Positions 1 to 7,685 are shown, numbered from the stretch's first letter. The stretch: 13,380 bases of DNA from Euryarchaeota archaeon UBA242 (GCA_002499015.1 DAJY01000108.1:3798-17177), one strand, 5' to 3'. A program made the numbers and translations. The notes: generated by a model not told the origin, from the letters alone.

Positions 1-1
1 C

Positions 2-403
2 GATAGTGTCTCAATCACTGCTCGTTCACTTGAAGCGCTAGCAAGATTGGCAGAGGCCAGTGCAAGAATCCGTTTATCACAAGAAGCAACACTTGAGGAT
101 GCAGAAAGAGCCATTAAAATCACTCGTTTATGGCGATATGCATTAATGGGTGAGGATTTTGATGAGACCTCAACATATGCCGGAAAGAAAGGCACTGTTC
201 GTAACAAGGAGAGAACCATTCGAGATATTGTTTCAACTCTACAAAATGATGGTGATGGAGTCGTAAATTCAATAGATGTGTATAATGAAGCAGAAAAAGT
301 AGGAATCGATAGAAATAATGCAGAGACCATAATTGAAAAATTGGTTCTAAATGGCACATTGATGCGCCCATCACTCGTCGATGGAACATTGGCAATAGTT
401 TGA
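2..403 (+). CDS. mcm: MCM replicative helicase, C-terminal part (5' end outside window)
   Basis: The reading frame is open from the first bases, so this is the 3' end of a longer gene; a TTG at 47 is an internal Leu codon. The first residues (SITARSLEALARLAEASARI, then RLSQEATLEDAERAI) match the end of the MCM AAA+ domain, where the sensor-2 and lid helices carry the family pattern 'tsRQLEaLiRLaEAhARlrLs..vt.eDAerAi'. After a linker (GEDFDETSTYAGKK) the last ~65 residues look like the C-terminal winged helix of archaeal MCM. The protein would be the hexameric ATP-driven 3'-5' helicase that unwinds origins and forks. Walker A and B lie outside the window. It is followed 45 bases later by gatE on the same strand. 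The identification is firm even from this short piece. Confidence 0.9.
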   Translation, partial: DSVSITARSLEALARLAEASARIRLSQEATLEDAERAIKITRLWRYALMGEDFDETSTYAGKKGTVRNKERTIRDIVSTLQNDGDGVVNSIDVYNEAEKVGIDRNNAETIIEKLVLNGTLMRPSLVDGTLAIV

Positions 404-448
404 GCAAGTCAGACAATATCAATCGCTTGACTGATGAAGGGTGAGTGC

Positions 449-2491
449 ATGGGCTTTGCTATGGGGGAGACTTTTACAGAGCAGCCAGTTGGCGAAATTG
501 CCGATGCAGATGCTCTGATACCCGAGATTTTGGGCTTTATGTGCGGCATAGAAGTCCATCAGCAATTAGCAACAGGAAAACTTCATTCACGTCAAAAAGG
601 CGAATTATACGATGTTACAATAGATACAGTTCCCGAACACTGGCCTCGCTATAATCGCAGACTTAGAGCAGGTAAGGGTGAAGGCGGAAAAATAGATGTC
701 GCAGCACGATTTGAATCACTCCGAAATCGTTCATTTACCTATGTCCAATCGCCTAATGCTGGCTTGATAGAATTGGATGAGCAACCTCCTTTACCGCATG
801 ACCGAGATGCAATAGATATCTCATTAACAGTCTCAGCATTACTTCATGCAAAGCCAGTATCGTTAATCCAAACTATGCGCAAAACTGTAGTTGATGGCTC
901 CAATACAAGTGGATTTCAAAGAACTTCCCTGATTTCAACCGATGGGATTTTATCTACTGAAACAGGACCAGTGGGGATTGATTTACTATGTCTAGAAGAA
1001 GATTCAGCGCGTAAGTTAGAAACTGAAATGACTACAAATGGTGAAAATGTGATTTACAATCTTGACCGTCTCGGCCTACCTTTAATCGAGATCGCAACAA
1101 CTCCAGATATCACTTCACCACAACATGCAAAGGAAACTGCAATTGCTTTGGGGAGAGTATTACGTCAAACAAGAAGAGTTCGCCGCGGATTGGGTTCAAT
1201 CCGTCAAGACCTCAATGTCTCATTGATGTGCGGCGATAGAGTTGAAATCAAAGGCTGTCAAGACCTATCTTGGATTCCAAGAATAATCAGTCTTGAAATG
1301 GCAAGACAATTACATTTTTATCGCCTTACAAATCAATTGAGAAGTTCAATGAATCTACCATTACTAACTCCTGATAGGAGGACTACAGATTTGGCAATAG
1401 AATCACAAGTCTCAGCAGCAGTTGCACAATTATTGCCATTAGTTTTGCATGATGTCACCAATTGTTTTACACAATGTACCTCGAAAATGGTCATTAATGG
1501 TTTATCCAATGGCAGCGTAATGATGGTATTACCACTTGCAAACCTCGCCGGAAAGATAGGAACAAAACAAATGGATAATGGTGGTTCTCAACTACCTCGT
1601 CTCGGCCGTGAACTCGCCGGTGCGGCAAAGCAAGCAGGTGTCAAAGGTGTATTCCATTCAGATGAGTTACCAGCCTATGGAGTCGAGGCCGATGAAGTGA
1701 AACAGGTTCGCAGTGAGTTGAAACTTACAGATTCAGATGCTTTCATTTTGTGCCTAGCACCTCGTTGGCAAGCGGAATTAGCACTTGAAAGCGTCCTTCA
1801 CAGGGCACGTTTAGCGTGGCACCGCATTCCACAAGAGGTACGCAATGTAGTGGTCAAGAAAGGCGCTCCCGAAGATGGTACAACCTCTCCGATGAGACCA
1901 CTTCCAGGTGGTGCTAGAATGTACCCAGAAACAGATATTCCATCTTTCTCTCTATCCAAAGAAGAATGGCACAATATTATTGAGAATTTGCCGATGAGTG
2001 ATGAGGACCGGGATATCAGAATGCAGCAGTTTGAGATTTCACAAGACCAATCCAAACAAATAATCGCAAGGCAATTGGATGATATTTTCGTGGACAATAT
2101 CAGCGATTTACCGCATAAGGGACTGGCTACATTACTTTTGGAAAACGATACTGTAGACCCCCAATTACTGGCTAATGTGCTACGGGCAAAGGAAGCAGGA
2201 CACCTTTCACGCGAGTCGATGAACGAGATTGTTACAGCATTCATAGGTTCAAACCCGACACTTGAAGAGATTGCTGAATATGCTGAAAATAATGGATACA
2301 AACCTGCTGATGTTGCAGATTTGTCTTCGGTAGTAGATTCAATAATTGCCCAAAGAGTTGACTTTGTTAAAGAGAGAGGCATGGGCGCTATGGGCCCATT
2401 GATGGGAATTGTAATGCAGGCTGCTGCTGGTGCAGAAGGTAAGCAGGTTAGCGCATTATTACGAGTAGCGATTCAAAAAGTGCTAGAGTGA
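449..2491 (+). CDS. gatE: Glutamyl-tRNA(Gln) amidotransferase subunit E
   Basis: GatE is the archaeal tRNA-binding kinase/transamidase subunit. With GatD it converts Glu-tRNA(Gln) to Gln-tRNA(Gln) in the cytoplasm. Visible marks, numbered from ATG 449: CGIEVHQQ (from 32), the GatB/E signature TMRKTVVDGSNTSGFQRT (from 142), a central region compatible with the AspRS-like insertion, RPLPGGARMYPETD (R490), and a C-terminal YqeY-like tail with RGMGAMGPLMG near 643-651. The length, about 680 residues, is slightly above that usual for archaeal GatE. The start is uncertain among in-frame ATGs at 434, 449 and 461. I chose 449 because GGTGAG (440-445) sits at a reasonable SD distance before it. The stop overlaps the next start (TGATG), suggesting translational coupling. 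The partner gatD is not in the window. Confidence 0.93.
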   Translation: MGFAMGETFTEQPVGEIADADALIPEILGFMCGIEVHQQLATGKLHSRQKGELYDVTIDTVPEHWPRYNRRLRAGKGEGGKIDVAARFESLRNRSFTYVQSPNAGLIELDEQPPLPHDRDAIDISLTVSALLHAKPVSLIQTMRKTVVDGSNTSGFQRTSLISTDGILSTETGPVGIDLLCLEEDSARKLETEMTTNGENVIYNLDRLGLPLIEIATTPDITSPQHAKETAIALGRVLRQTRRVRRGLGSIRQDLNVSLMCGDRVEIKGCQDLSWIPRIISLEMARQLHFYRLTNQLRSSMNLPLLTPDRRTTDLAIESQVSAAVAQLLPLVLHDVTNCFTQCTSKMVINGLSNGSVMMVLPLANLAGKIGTKQMDNGGSQLPRLGRELAGAAKQAGVKGVFHSDELPAYGVEADEVKQVRSELKLTDSDAFILCLAPRWQAELALESVLHRARLAWHRIPQEVRNVVVKKGAPEDGTTSPMRPLPGGARMYPETDIPSFSLSKEEWHNIIENLPMSDEDRDIRMQQFEISQDQSKQIIARQLDDIFVDNISDLPHKGLATLLLENDTVDPQLLANVLRAKEAGHLSRESMNEIVTAFIGSNPTLEEIAEYAENNGYKPADVADLSSVVDSIIAQRVDFVKERGMGAMGPLMGIVMQAAAGAEGKQVSALLRVAIQKVLE

Positions 2492-4245
2492 TGACCATGA
2501 ATTGCTCACAAAAGTTGCTGATACTCTGCGCGACCTTTCTAATTCTAAACACAGGTGCAGCGAGTGCAATATCAAGTCCAAGTGAGTCTGACCAAATTTA
2601 TGGATTTGAGGCGCAATGGGTTCAACAATTCGCTGCTGGATATGTTACCACTGCGCCTATAATAGATGATGCAACAATATTCGTACGGACTAGTGGAATG
2701 TGGATTGGCCAAGATAGGCCGCAAGTATTTGCATACCAATTAACAGGTAAGGAATTATGGAATAATACCAATCAAAATGCCACCCAACATGACATGTCAC
2801 CATTGAAGATAATAGAGGCGGGGCAAGGCCAATGTGGAACTTGGTCTAAGCAACTCATCGTAGCATGGTCTGATGGATTAATAGAATCGCTAGAACCGAT
2901 GACAGGGATGAGAAACTGGCATTATCAAAGCGAGGTGAAAGTTTGGGGTATTACTGGTTCATTAGCCCAAGATGCAGATAAATTAGTAGCACCAACAAGA
3001 ACAGGAATTGTTAGTTTGTGTCTTGCAGATGGAACTTTAATTCAAAACGCAACGACAGATTTAGGCTGGAGAAATGGCATCACTGTGACTGATACAGGCT
3101 ATCTAGTAGGTGATGAAAATGGAACTCTATGGCATCTCTCACGCGAGGGTAATTTGTCATCATATCCATTGGCAATTGGTAAAATTAGACACTCACCTCT
3201 CTTGACCAATGGAGGAATAGTGATACATGCCCAAGGTCAAGGACAGAGTACAATTGCCCTACTGGACGAAAACTATTCAATAATCAACAGTCATACTTCA
3301 GGGTCTTCTCCAGCGATGCCAATAATAGTAGATGGGTATTTGGTAACGGGAGATTCATCTGAATTACGTTCATTTGATTGTTCTCAAAATTGCAGTCCAT
3401 TATCTTCACTGACATTCGCCACCAACGGTGAGATGGCAATGGGATTAGATGGGCAATTCATGGTGCCACTCAACACTGCCCAAGGTGGGTGGAAAGGATT
3501 TACATTGGTTGAAAATGGATTACTTGAACATGTTAGAGGCTTCCAGCCGGGATTCTCAACATATACAACCGCAGCCCCTGCAGTATATTCTGAAGTAGAT
3601 TTCGATTGGTTAGTACTGGCAAATGATGCTGGTAGAATGGTTGTTTACTGGCGTGGATTGAATGAAACAAATATCACCGAAGAAGTGGATAAAAACCTTT
3701 CAACAGATAACGATAAACAAAATAACAATCAAATAATTTTACTTGTAATTTTCAGTAGTTTCTGTGCAATATTATTCATGGCAGGAAAGCCACAACAAGG
3801 CAAGAAGTTTTCAATATTGCTTATTTTGATTGTAGCGGTGATCACAATACCAACACTGTCAACTCAATGGTCGGGCAAAGTGGATGATTTTAGTGCGGAT
3901 ATTGGAGATGAAGGCGCAACGAGTGGAGTTGAAGGTGAATGGAATCAAAGTTGGCCCGAGCAATGGCAAGATACTCAGATCTTAATTATTGAAATAGATG
4001 GTCAACAGCAAATCATGGGTGGGTATTCTGGATATGATAATGTCTTACAGTTAACTACTCAAGCAGCCTCTGACCTAAATATTACAATTAGTTCACAGCA
4101 ATCAGAACTCGGCACTTATATCACTTCGTTTAATGGCCACCAAGGACAAGGTTGGGAGTTTTTTGTCAATGGTTCAAGAGGTTCATTAGCGGCAGAAAAC
4201 GTCGCCATTGAAGAAAATACAATCGTTCATTGGCTACCTGCATGA
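2491..4245 (+). CDS. Exported PQQ-like beta-propeller protein with C-terminal DUF4430 (transcobalamin-like) domain
   Basis: The N-terminus is a signal peptide (hydrophobic LLILCATFLILNTG, AxA-type site near residue 26). Residues ~30-400 form repeating beta blades of PQQ/quinoprotein type ('VFAYQLTGKELW', 'IESLEPMTGMRNWHYQ', 'LWHLSREG'). Two membrane segments follow (about 414-432 and 440-457). The last ~90 residues (from ~496) resemble DUF4430, related to the C-terminal domain of transcobalamin/intrinsic factor: YITSFNG, then GWEFFVNG with W555, then a closing IVHW. Two membrane passes place both propeller and DUF4430 domain outside the cell. The start overlaps the gatE stop by one base; GTG 2488 and ATG 2497 are alternatives. 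The next gene is an ECF S component, and DUF4430 proteins commonly accompany such genes. An extracytoplasmic capture or docking role in vitamin (perhaps B12) uptake is inference; the domain reading is fairly secure. Confidence 0.75.
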   Translation: MTMNCSQKLLILCATFLILNTGAASAISSPSESDQIYGFEAQWVQQFAAGYVTTAPIIDDATIFVRTSGMWIGQDRPQVFAYQLTGKELWNNTNQNATQHDMSPLKIIEAGQGQCGTWSKQLIVAWSDGLIESLEPMTGMRNWHYQSEVKVWGITGSLAQDADKLVAPTRTGIVSLCLADGTLIQNATTDLGWRNGITVTDTGYLVGDENGTLWHLSREGNLSSYPLAIGKIRHSPLLTNGGIVIHAQGQGQSTIALLDENYSIINSHTSGSSPAMPIIVDGYLVTGDSSELRSFDCSQNCSPLSSLTFATNGEMAMGLDGQFMVPLNTAQGGWKGFTLVENGLLEHVRGFQPGFSTYTTAAPAVYSEVDFDWLVLANDAGRMVVYWRGLNETNITEEVDKNLSTDNDKQNNNQIILLVIFSSFCAILFMAGKPQQGKKFSILLILIVAVITIPTLSTQWSGKVDDFSADIGDEGATSGVEGEWNQSWPEQWQDTQILIIEIDGQQQIMGGYSGYDNVLQLTTQAASDLNITISSQQSELGTYITSFNGHQGQGWEFFVNGSRGSLAAENVAIEENTIVHWLPA

Positions 4246-4277
4246 TATTGCAAAATCATTGCTAATTTGCGCGCAAC

Positions 4278-4288
4278 CCTCAAGGAGG
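4278..4288 (+). promoter_or_regulatory. Strong SD that decides the S-component start, inside a mini-hairpin
   Basis: AAGGAGG at 4282-4288 lies 8 bases before TTG 4297 and is the best ribosome binding site in the window. It makes TTG 4297 a better start than the upstream in-frame TTG 4267. CCTC (4278-4281) can pair with GAGG (4285-4288) around an AAG loop, so part of the SD could be hidden. The stem has only four pairs, so regulation by this structure is speculative. Confidence 0.55.
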
Positions 4289-4296
4289 CGTTACCC

Positions 4297-4968
4297 TTGG
4301 CTTGTTATATGTTCCAAGCCCTTGGCACACACGGTCCTGTATTTTCCCCAACAACTAGCCTTGTTCGGGATGTGATTTTGTTAGTAGCAGCATTTTGGCT
4401 ATTAGCAACTCCTTCAAAGAAGAGTCTTGGAGATTCACTGTTGCTAGTAACATTAGTTCTCGCTGTTTCAGCAACACGAGTATTAATGCAACCTTTGCCT
4501 AATATTCAACCTGTAACAGTTGCAGCATTAATCATTGGAGCTCAATTAGGAGCGCGACGTGGTGCTGCTTTCGCAATATTGGTCGCAATGATTTCCAATG
4601 CGATAATCGGTAACGGATGGTGGACTATTTTCCAAGCCATCGGTTGGGCAAGCGTCGCGGTTATGGGATCAAAGTTATCCTTAATCGTCAATGGGGAATT
4701 ACAACGCAGCCGTCTCTTTATTGCAGCGATCGCTTCTGCCTTCATCTTCGACATTATCGTTTCATTATCAATTATTGATAGTTCATTTACGATAGTAACT
4801 TTCCTAACATATCTTGCTCATGGAATTCCATATGATTTGCTACATGCACTCGGCAACCTAACCTTTGCAGTTTGGTTTGGCTCATGGTTTGCCGATATGG
4901 TTGCGGAGGATATCATTGTTGAAGAAATTAAATCCACAGCAGTGGAATCTATTGTTCAGCAATCATGA
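4297..4968 (+). CDS. ECF transporter S component (vitamin-binding membrane subunit; candidate cobalamin type)
   Basis: This is a small integral membrane protein of about 223 residues with roughly six hydrophobic segments, the size and topology of an S component. S components bind a vitamin and pair with a shared energy-coupling module (EcfA/A'/T). The stretch PNIQPVTVAALIIGAQLGAR (from P68), followed by SNAIIGNGWWTIFQAIGW (W108), fits the subgroup pattern 'NIQPtt...iaG...Gpr.Ga......iSNfflGqGpWTpwQmlaWg', which includes CbrT-like proteins. An adjacent DUF4430 protein supports this subgroup. The cobalamin assignment is inference; another vitamin is possible. No EcfA or EcfT is present, so the protein must use a module encoded elsewhere or act alone. 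TTG 4297 is chosen for the strong SD; TTG 4267 and ATG 4309 are alternatives. It follows the propeller gene by about 50 bases. Confidence 0.72.
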   Translation: MACYMFQALGTHGPVFSPTTSLVRDVILLVAAFWLLATPSKKSLGDSLLLVTLVLAVSATRVLMQPLPNIQPVTVAALIIGAQLGARRGAAFAILVAMISNAIIGNGWWTIFQAIGWASVAVMGSKLSLIVNGELQRSRLFIAAIASAFIFDIIVSLSIIDSSFTIVTFLTYLAHGIPYDLLHALGNLTFAVWFGSWFADMVAEDIIVEEIKSTAVESIVQQS

Positions 4969-4990
4969 ATAGTGAAGGTTGTAGAAGGTT

Positions 4991-5359
4991 ATGTCAATTA
5001 GCGATGATTCCCCTTCAATGGCTTTGGTAGTTCGAAAAGATTTGGGATTATCAGCAGGTAAAATGGCAGTTCAGTGCGCACATGCAGCGGTTTCTTGCAC
5101 CATGGCTTCACGCAAAACCAATGCAAGAATTATGGAGAGATGGTTAAATGGTGGAGCCAGAAAGATATGCCTCAAAGTTGATGACTTACAAAGTTTACAA
5201 CAATTAGCCGGTCAGGCTCAAGCAGCAGGTTTGGTAACTCACATCGTCATAGATGCTGGCCATACAGAGGTAGAACCTGGAACGATAACAGTTCTTGGAA
5301 TCGGGCCAGCACCAAGAAGGTCAATTGATGCATTGACTTCACAGTTGAAGCCTTATTGA
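4991..5359 (+). CDS. pth2: Peptidyl-tRNA hydrolase 2, first tandem copy
   Basis: A 122-residue protein of the archaeal/eukaryotic Pth2 family, which cleaves the ester bond of peptidyl-tRNA released from stalled ribosomes. Visible family marks: VVRKDL (13-18), GKMAVQCAHAA (23-33), ICLKVDD, IDAGHTEVEPGTITVLGIGP with DAGHT at 88-92. The usual 'LKMGKGK' loop is replaced by LGLSAGK, so the first lysine and the GxG turn are lost while K24 remains. The C-terminal half is highly canonical. The gene starts 22 bases after the S-component stop and is followed 33 bases later by a second, diverged copy. Length is normal for the family. A working hydrolase is likely, but the altered loop leaves room for changed activity. 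Confidence 0.88.
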   Translation: MSISDDSPSMALVVRKDLGLSAGKMAVQCAHAAVSCTMASRKTNARIMERWLNGGARKICLKVDDLQSLQQLAGQAQAAGLVTHIVIDAGHTEVEPGTITVLGIGPAPRRSIDALTSQLKPY

Positions 5360-5392
5360 GGGTTGAGCCTTGCCTCGGCTTGAGGGGATGAA

Positions 5393-5809
5393 GTGGGACT
5401 ACGCTCAATAATTCACAAGATGACTGCCCCTTCGGCATTAGGCGAATCCCCTTCCGGACCTGTCAAATTAGTTCTTATAATCAATAATGGATTGAAAATG
5501 GGCAAAGGAAAAATCGCTGCACAAGCAGGTCATGCCTCAGTCCAAGCAACCCTAAATGCAGGACAAAAATCACCCTTAGTCCTCGATGCATGGTTATCTT
5601 CTGGACAAAAAAAGGTCTGTCTAAAGGGCGATGATGCAGATCATTTACTAGCACTAGAAAAATTGGCTATTGAGGGAGGATTACTAACTTCAAAAGTGCA
5701 TGATGCCGGCCATACTCAAATCCCTTCAGGTTCTTTGACCGTTTTAGCCATTGGCCCTTGCCAAGATGAGTTGGTTGAGAAAATAACAGGTACTCTCAAA
5801 CTTCTTTAA
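5393..5809 (+). CDS. Peptidyl-tRNA hydrolase 2, second diverged tandem copy
   Basis: Second Pth2-family gene, 138 residues from a GTG start preceded by GAGGGG (5382-5387); ATG 5420 is an alternative that removes nine residues. It keeps the canonical LKMGKGKIAAQAGHAS block (34-49), GQKKVCLKGDD and DAGHT (104-108), and ends in TGTLKLL like classical Pth2. Two changes stand out. The normal VRxDL strand is IINNGL, losing Arg and Asp. The usual EPGT is IPSGS. It also has about 20 extra N-terminal residues rich in Ser, Pro and Ala. Pth2 proteins form dimers, so the two products could pair with each other; that is inference. Its stop is only two bases from the convergent amidotransferase stop, so the two transcripts must overlap or end very close together. 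Confidence 0.85.
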   Translation: MGLRSIIHKMTAPSALGESPSGPVKLVLIINNGLKMGKGKIAAQAGHASVQATLNAGQKSPLVLDAWLSSGQKKVCLKGDDADHLLALEKLAIEGGLLTSKVHDAGHTQIPSGSLTVLAIGPCQDELVEKITGTLKLL

Positions 5810-5811
5810 TT

Positions 5812-6540
5812 TTATTTATCCAATTCTTCATCAAAGAATGGACTGGATAACATTTCGATTTCACCATTGTTGATAGAGAGTAACCTATCTTTGGGAATGA
5901 CTTCCCAATTCTCATCAGTTAATTTCTTTGTAGAAATTAGTATTGCTCCGCCATAAGCCTTTGAACGTCTAAGCATATACATTGGTTTAGCACTGTAATG
6001 GTTGAAAGCATACAACATATTTCCATCACTGATCAACAGATTCAAGTTGATAGTACCATGGTGTGAATTAAACACATTTTCAATCGCCTTTTTCAATGCT
6101 GTATATTTTCCTCTAAAAGTTCCAGAGTCTTGATACTCACTCACCTTGTCCATTATCTCATGGAAAATTGACTCCGAATCAGTATCTCCCTCCGCCATAG
6201 GGTGGCCTCCTGCACCAGTAACCCATCCGTTATGGGCTAACATCCAATCTCTTCCGTTGTAATGGCGAGTGAATGGATGGCAATTACAATCATTCGGCTC
6301 TCCCTGCGTAGCATAGCGAATATGGGCGATTAGATTGTGACTGCGAGCCTCATCTATGCTATCATAGAACCTCTCATCCAAATCTGCTCTTTGTGGAGCA
6401 CGATGCACTACTGCATTATTTCCTTCAAACCACCCAATACCCCACCCATCAGGGTTTCTGCTGGCGTATTCTGAGAATATTGGTAAACTTCTTGTAGCCC
6501 TATCTTCATCGTTACAACTCATTGCAAATAAATCACACAT
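5812..6540 (-). CDS. Class II (Ntn-type) glutamine amidotransferase, YafJ-like
   Basis: A 242-residue stand-alone glutaminase domain. After Met removal Cys2 would be the nucleophile (MCDLFAMS start). Other class II marks: DGWGIGW (31-37), the Arg of AHIRYAT (R75), LAHNGWVTG (101-109) for the oxyanion-hole Asn-Gly, and GDTDSE (118-123) for glutamine binding. The size and absence of a synthase domain fit the YafJ/EgtC-type group (GATase_4/6), which hydrolyses glutamine or related gamma-glutamyl amides; the acceptor substrate cannot be told. There is no ergothioneine gene next to it, so EgtC function is not supported. It is divergent from the threonine aldolase and has a leaderless-type promoter of its own. 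Confidence 0.85.
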   Translation of the reverse strand: MCDLFAMSCNDEDRATRSLPIFSEYASRNPDGWGIGWFEGNNAVVHRAPQRADLDERFYDSIDEARSHNLIAHIRYATQGEPNDCNCHPFTRHYNGRDWMLAHNGWVTGAGGHPMAEGDTDSESIFHEIMDKVSEYQDSGTFRGKYTALKKAIENVFNSHHGTINLNLLISDGNMLYAFNHYSAKPMYMLRRSKAYGGAILISTKKLTDENWEVIPKDRLLSINNGEIEMLSSPFFDEELDK

Positions 6541-6543
6541 GAC

Positions 6544-6552
6544 TATAAATTA
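6544..6552 (+). promoter_or_regulatory. TATA-like box TATAAATTA, candidate for threonine aldolase
   Basis: TATAAATTA lies in the gap between the divergent amidotransferase and aldolase genes. Read on the plus strand, a start about 28 bases downstream falls near 6573. That gives a ~70-base leader to ATG 6642, or ~12 bases to TTG 6585. The box is too close to the amidotransferase ATG to serve that gene. TGCAAATAAA (6523-6532) is a competing candidate. Confidence 0.35.
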
Positions 6553-6560
6553 TCACGAGT

Positions 6561-6579
6561 GTATTTCAATCCTCGCCTA
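6561..6579 (-). promoter_or_regulatory. Leaderless-type promoter of the amidotransferase gene
   Basis: On the minus strand, AGGCGAGG then TTGAAATAC (plus 6561-6569) places the first T exactly 29 bases before the ATG. The TATA-like box thus predicts transcription starting at or next to the start codon. The purine-rich AGGCGAGG occupies the BRE position. The same block occurs upstream of the TFB gene. Confidence 0.5.
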
Positions 6580-6641
6580 CGACTTTGCAAAAGATTACAC
6601 AAAACCACCGGTTTGATGTGTGTTGCCGAACAGGCGAGTAC

Positions 6642-7685
6642 ATGCGCGACCATCCGAGTGACCGAGTTGATATCCGCTCGGACACAGTAACCCAGCCAAC
6701 CGCTCAAATGCGAGCCATAATGGAGAGTGCTATTGTTGGAGATGACGTTCTGGGTGATGATTTAACAGTCATTGAATTACAAAATAGAGTTGCAAAACTA
6801 TTCGGTAAAGAAGCGGCTCTTTTCGTAGCTTCGGGAACGATGTCTAACGCTATTGCAATCCGAGCACATACCGTTCCTGGTGATGAGATTATATGTGATA
6901 AAACCGCTCATATTTACAAATATGAAGGTGGCGGATACGCAGCATTATGCGGAGTCAGCATAGCCTTGGTCGAGGGAATAAACGGCATTATGAGCCCTGA
7001 CAATGTCGCACTAGCAATACGAAAATCAGAAGGTAGCCAAGGCCATTACCCGAACGGTACATTGGTCTGTGTAGAGAACACCTCAAACTTAGGTGGAGGT
7101 ACTTGCTATCCTCAACAGACATTAGATGAAATTGCAGCGGTTGCCAATAAAAATGGATGCAAAACACATATTGATGGAGCAAGAATATTCAATGCGATAA
7201 TCAAAACAGGAATAGATGCAAAACGAATGACTAGAGATTATGATTCGGTTTCAATTTGTTTCTCAAAGGGAATGGGTGCTCCTGTAGGTTCAGTTTTAGT
7301 CGGCAGTACAGAGTTCATCGCTCGGGCTCATCGCTGGAGAAAGATGTTCGGTGGAGGTTGGAGGCAAGCGGGAATATTAGCACAAGCCTGTCTTTTCGCA
7401 TTAGACAATAACATTCAGAGGATGGAACAAGACCATCAACGGGCAAAACGTATTGCTGCAGCCATTAATTCCATGGATGCCTTCTCTGTAGATTTGGATA
7501 CTGTTCAAACAAATATGGTTTATGTCACTTGTGAGAAATCCGCACCTAAAATCGTGGAAGAGTTGCAGAAGCATGGAATCGATCTGTTCGACCTAGGTCC
7601 AAATAGTGTCAGAATTGTTTGTCATTTACACATTGATGATGAAGATGAACAGAGAATAATCAAAGCATTTTCACAATTGAGATAG
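6642..7685 (+). CDS. ltaE: Low-specificity L-threonine aldolase (PLP enzyme)
   Basis: About 347 residues, fold-type I PLP enzyme of the beta-eliminating lyase/threonine aldolase family. It splits L-threonine or allo-threonine to glycine and acetaldehyde, or runs in reverse. Marks numbered from ATG 6642: DIRSDTVTQPT near the N-terminus, VGDDVLGDD, KEAALFVASGTMSNAIA, the cofactor-binding Asp of HIDGAR (D178), and the Schiff-base lysine in CFSKGMGAPVGS (K209). Family members normally start a few residues before 'DlRSDTVT', which favours ATG 6642. TTG 6585 would add 19 residues that do not look like the family, but it is better placed relative to the TATA-like box at 6544. No glycine cleavage or other amino-acid gene is adjacent, so its pathway role rests on family knowledge. 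Confidence 0.9.
   Translation: MRDHPSDRVDIRSDTVTQPTAQMRAIMESAIVGDDVLGDDLTVIELQNRVAKLFGKEAALFVASGTMSNAIAIRAHTVPGDEIICDKTAHIYKYEGGGYAALCGVSIALVEGINGIMSPDNVALAIRKSEGSQGHYPNGTLVCVENTSNLGGGTCYPQQTLDEIAAVANKNGCKTHIDGARIFNAIIKTGIDAKRMTRDYDSVSICFSKGMGAPVGSVLVGSTEFIARAHRWRKMFGGGWRQAGILAQACLFALDNNIQRMEQDHQRAKRIAAAINSMDAFSVDLDTVQTNMVYVTCEKSAPKIVEELQKHGIDLFDLGPNSVRIVCHLHIDDEDEQRIIKAFSQLR

Noticed and set aside
47..49. TTG as start of a separate 118-residue protein
   Set aside because: The frame is open upstream to base 2 and the upstream residues continue the MCM pattern, so this is an internal Leu codon.
1798..2382. Long open frame on the minus strand inside gatE
   Set aside because: It is antisense to a conserved part of GatE, has Ser/Cys/Ile-rich composition typical of shadow frames, and lacks any family mark.
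5360..5392. Possible GAGCC/GGCTT hairpin between the two pth2 genes as a terminator
   Set aside because: Only about five pairs including a wobble, with no T-run after it; a good SD and start follow at once, so read-through is more likely.
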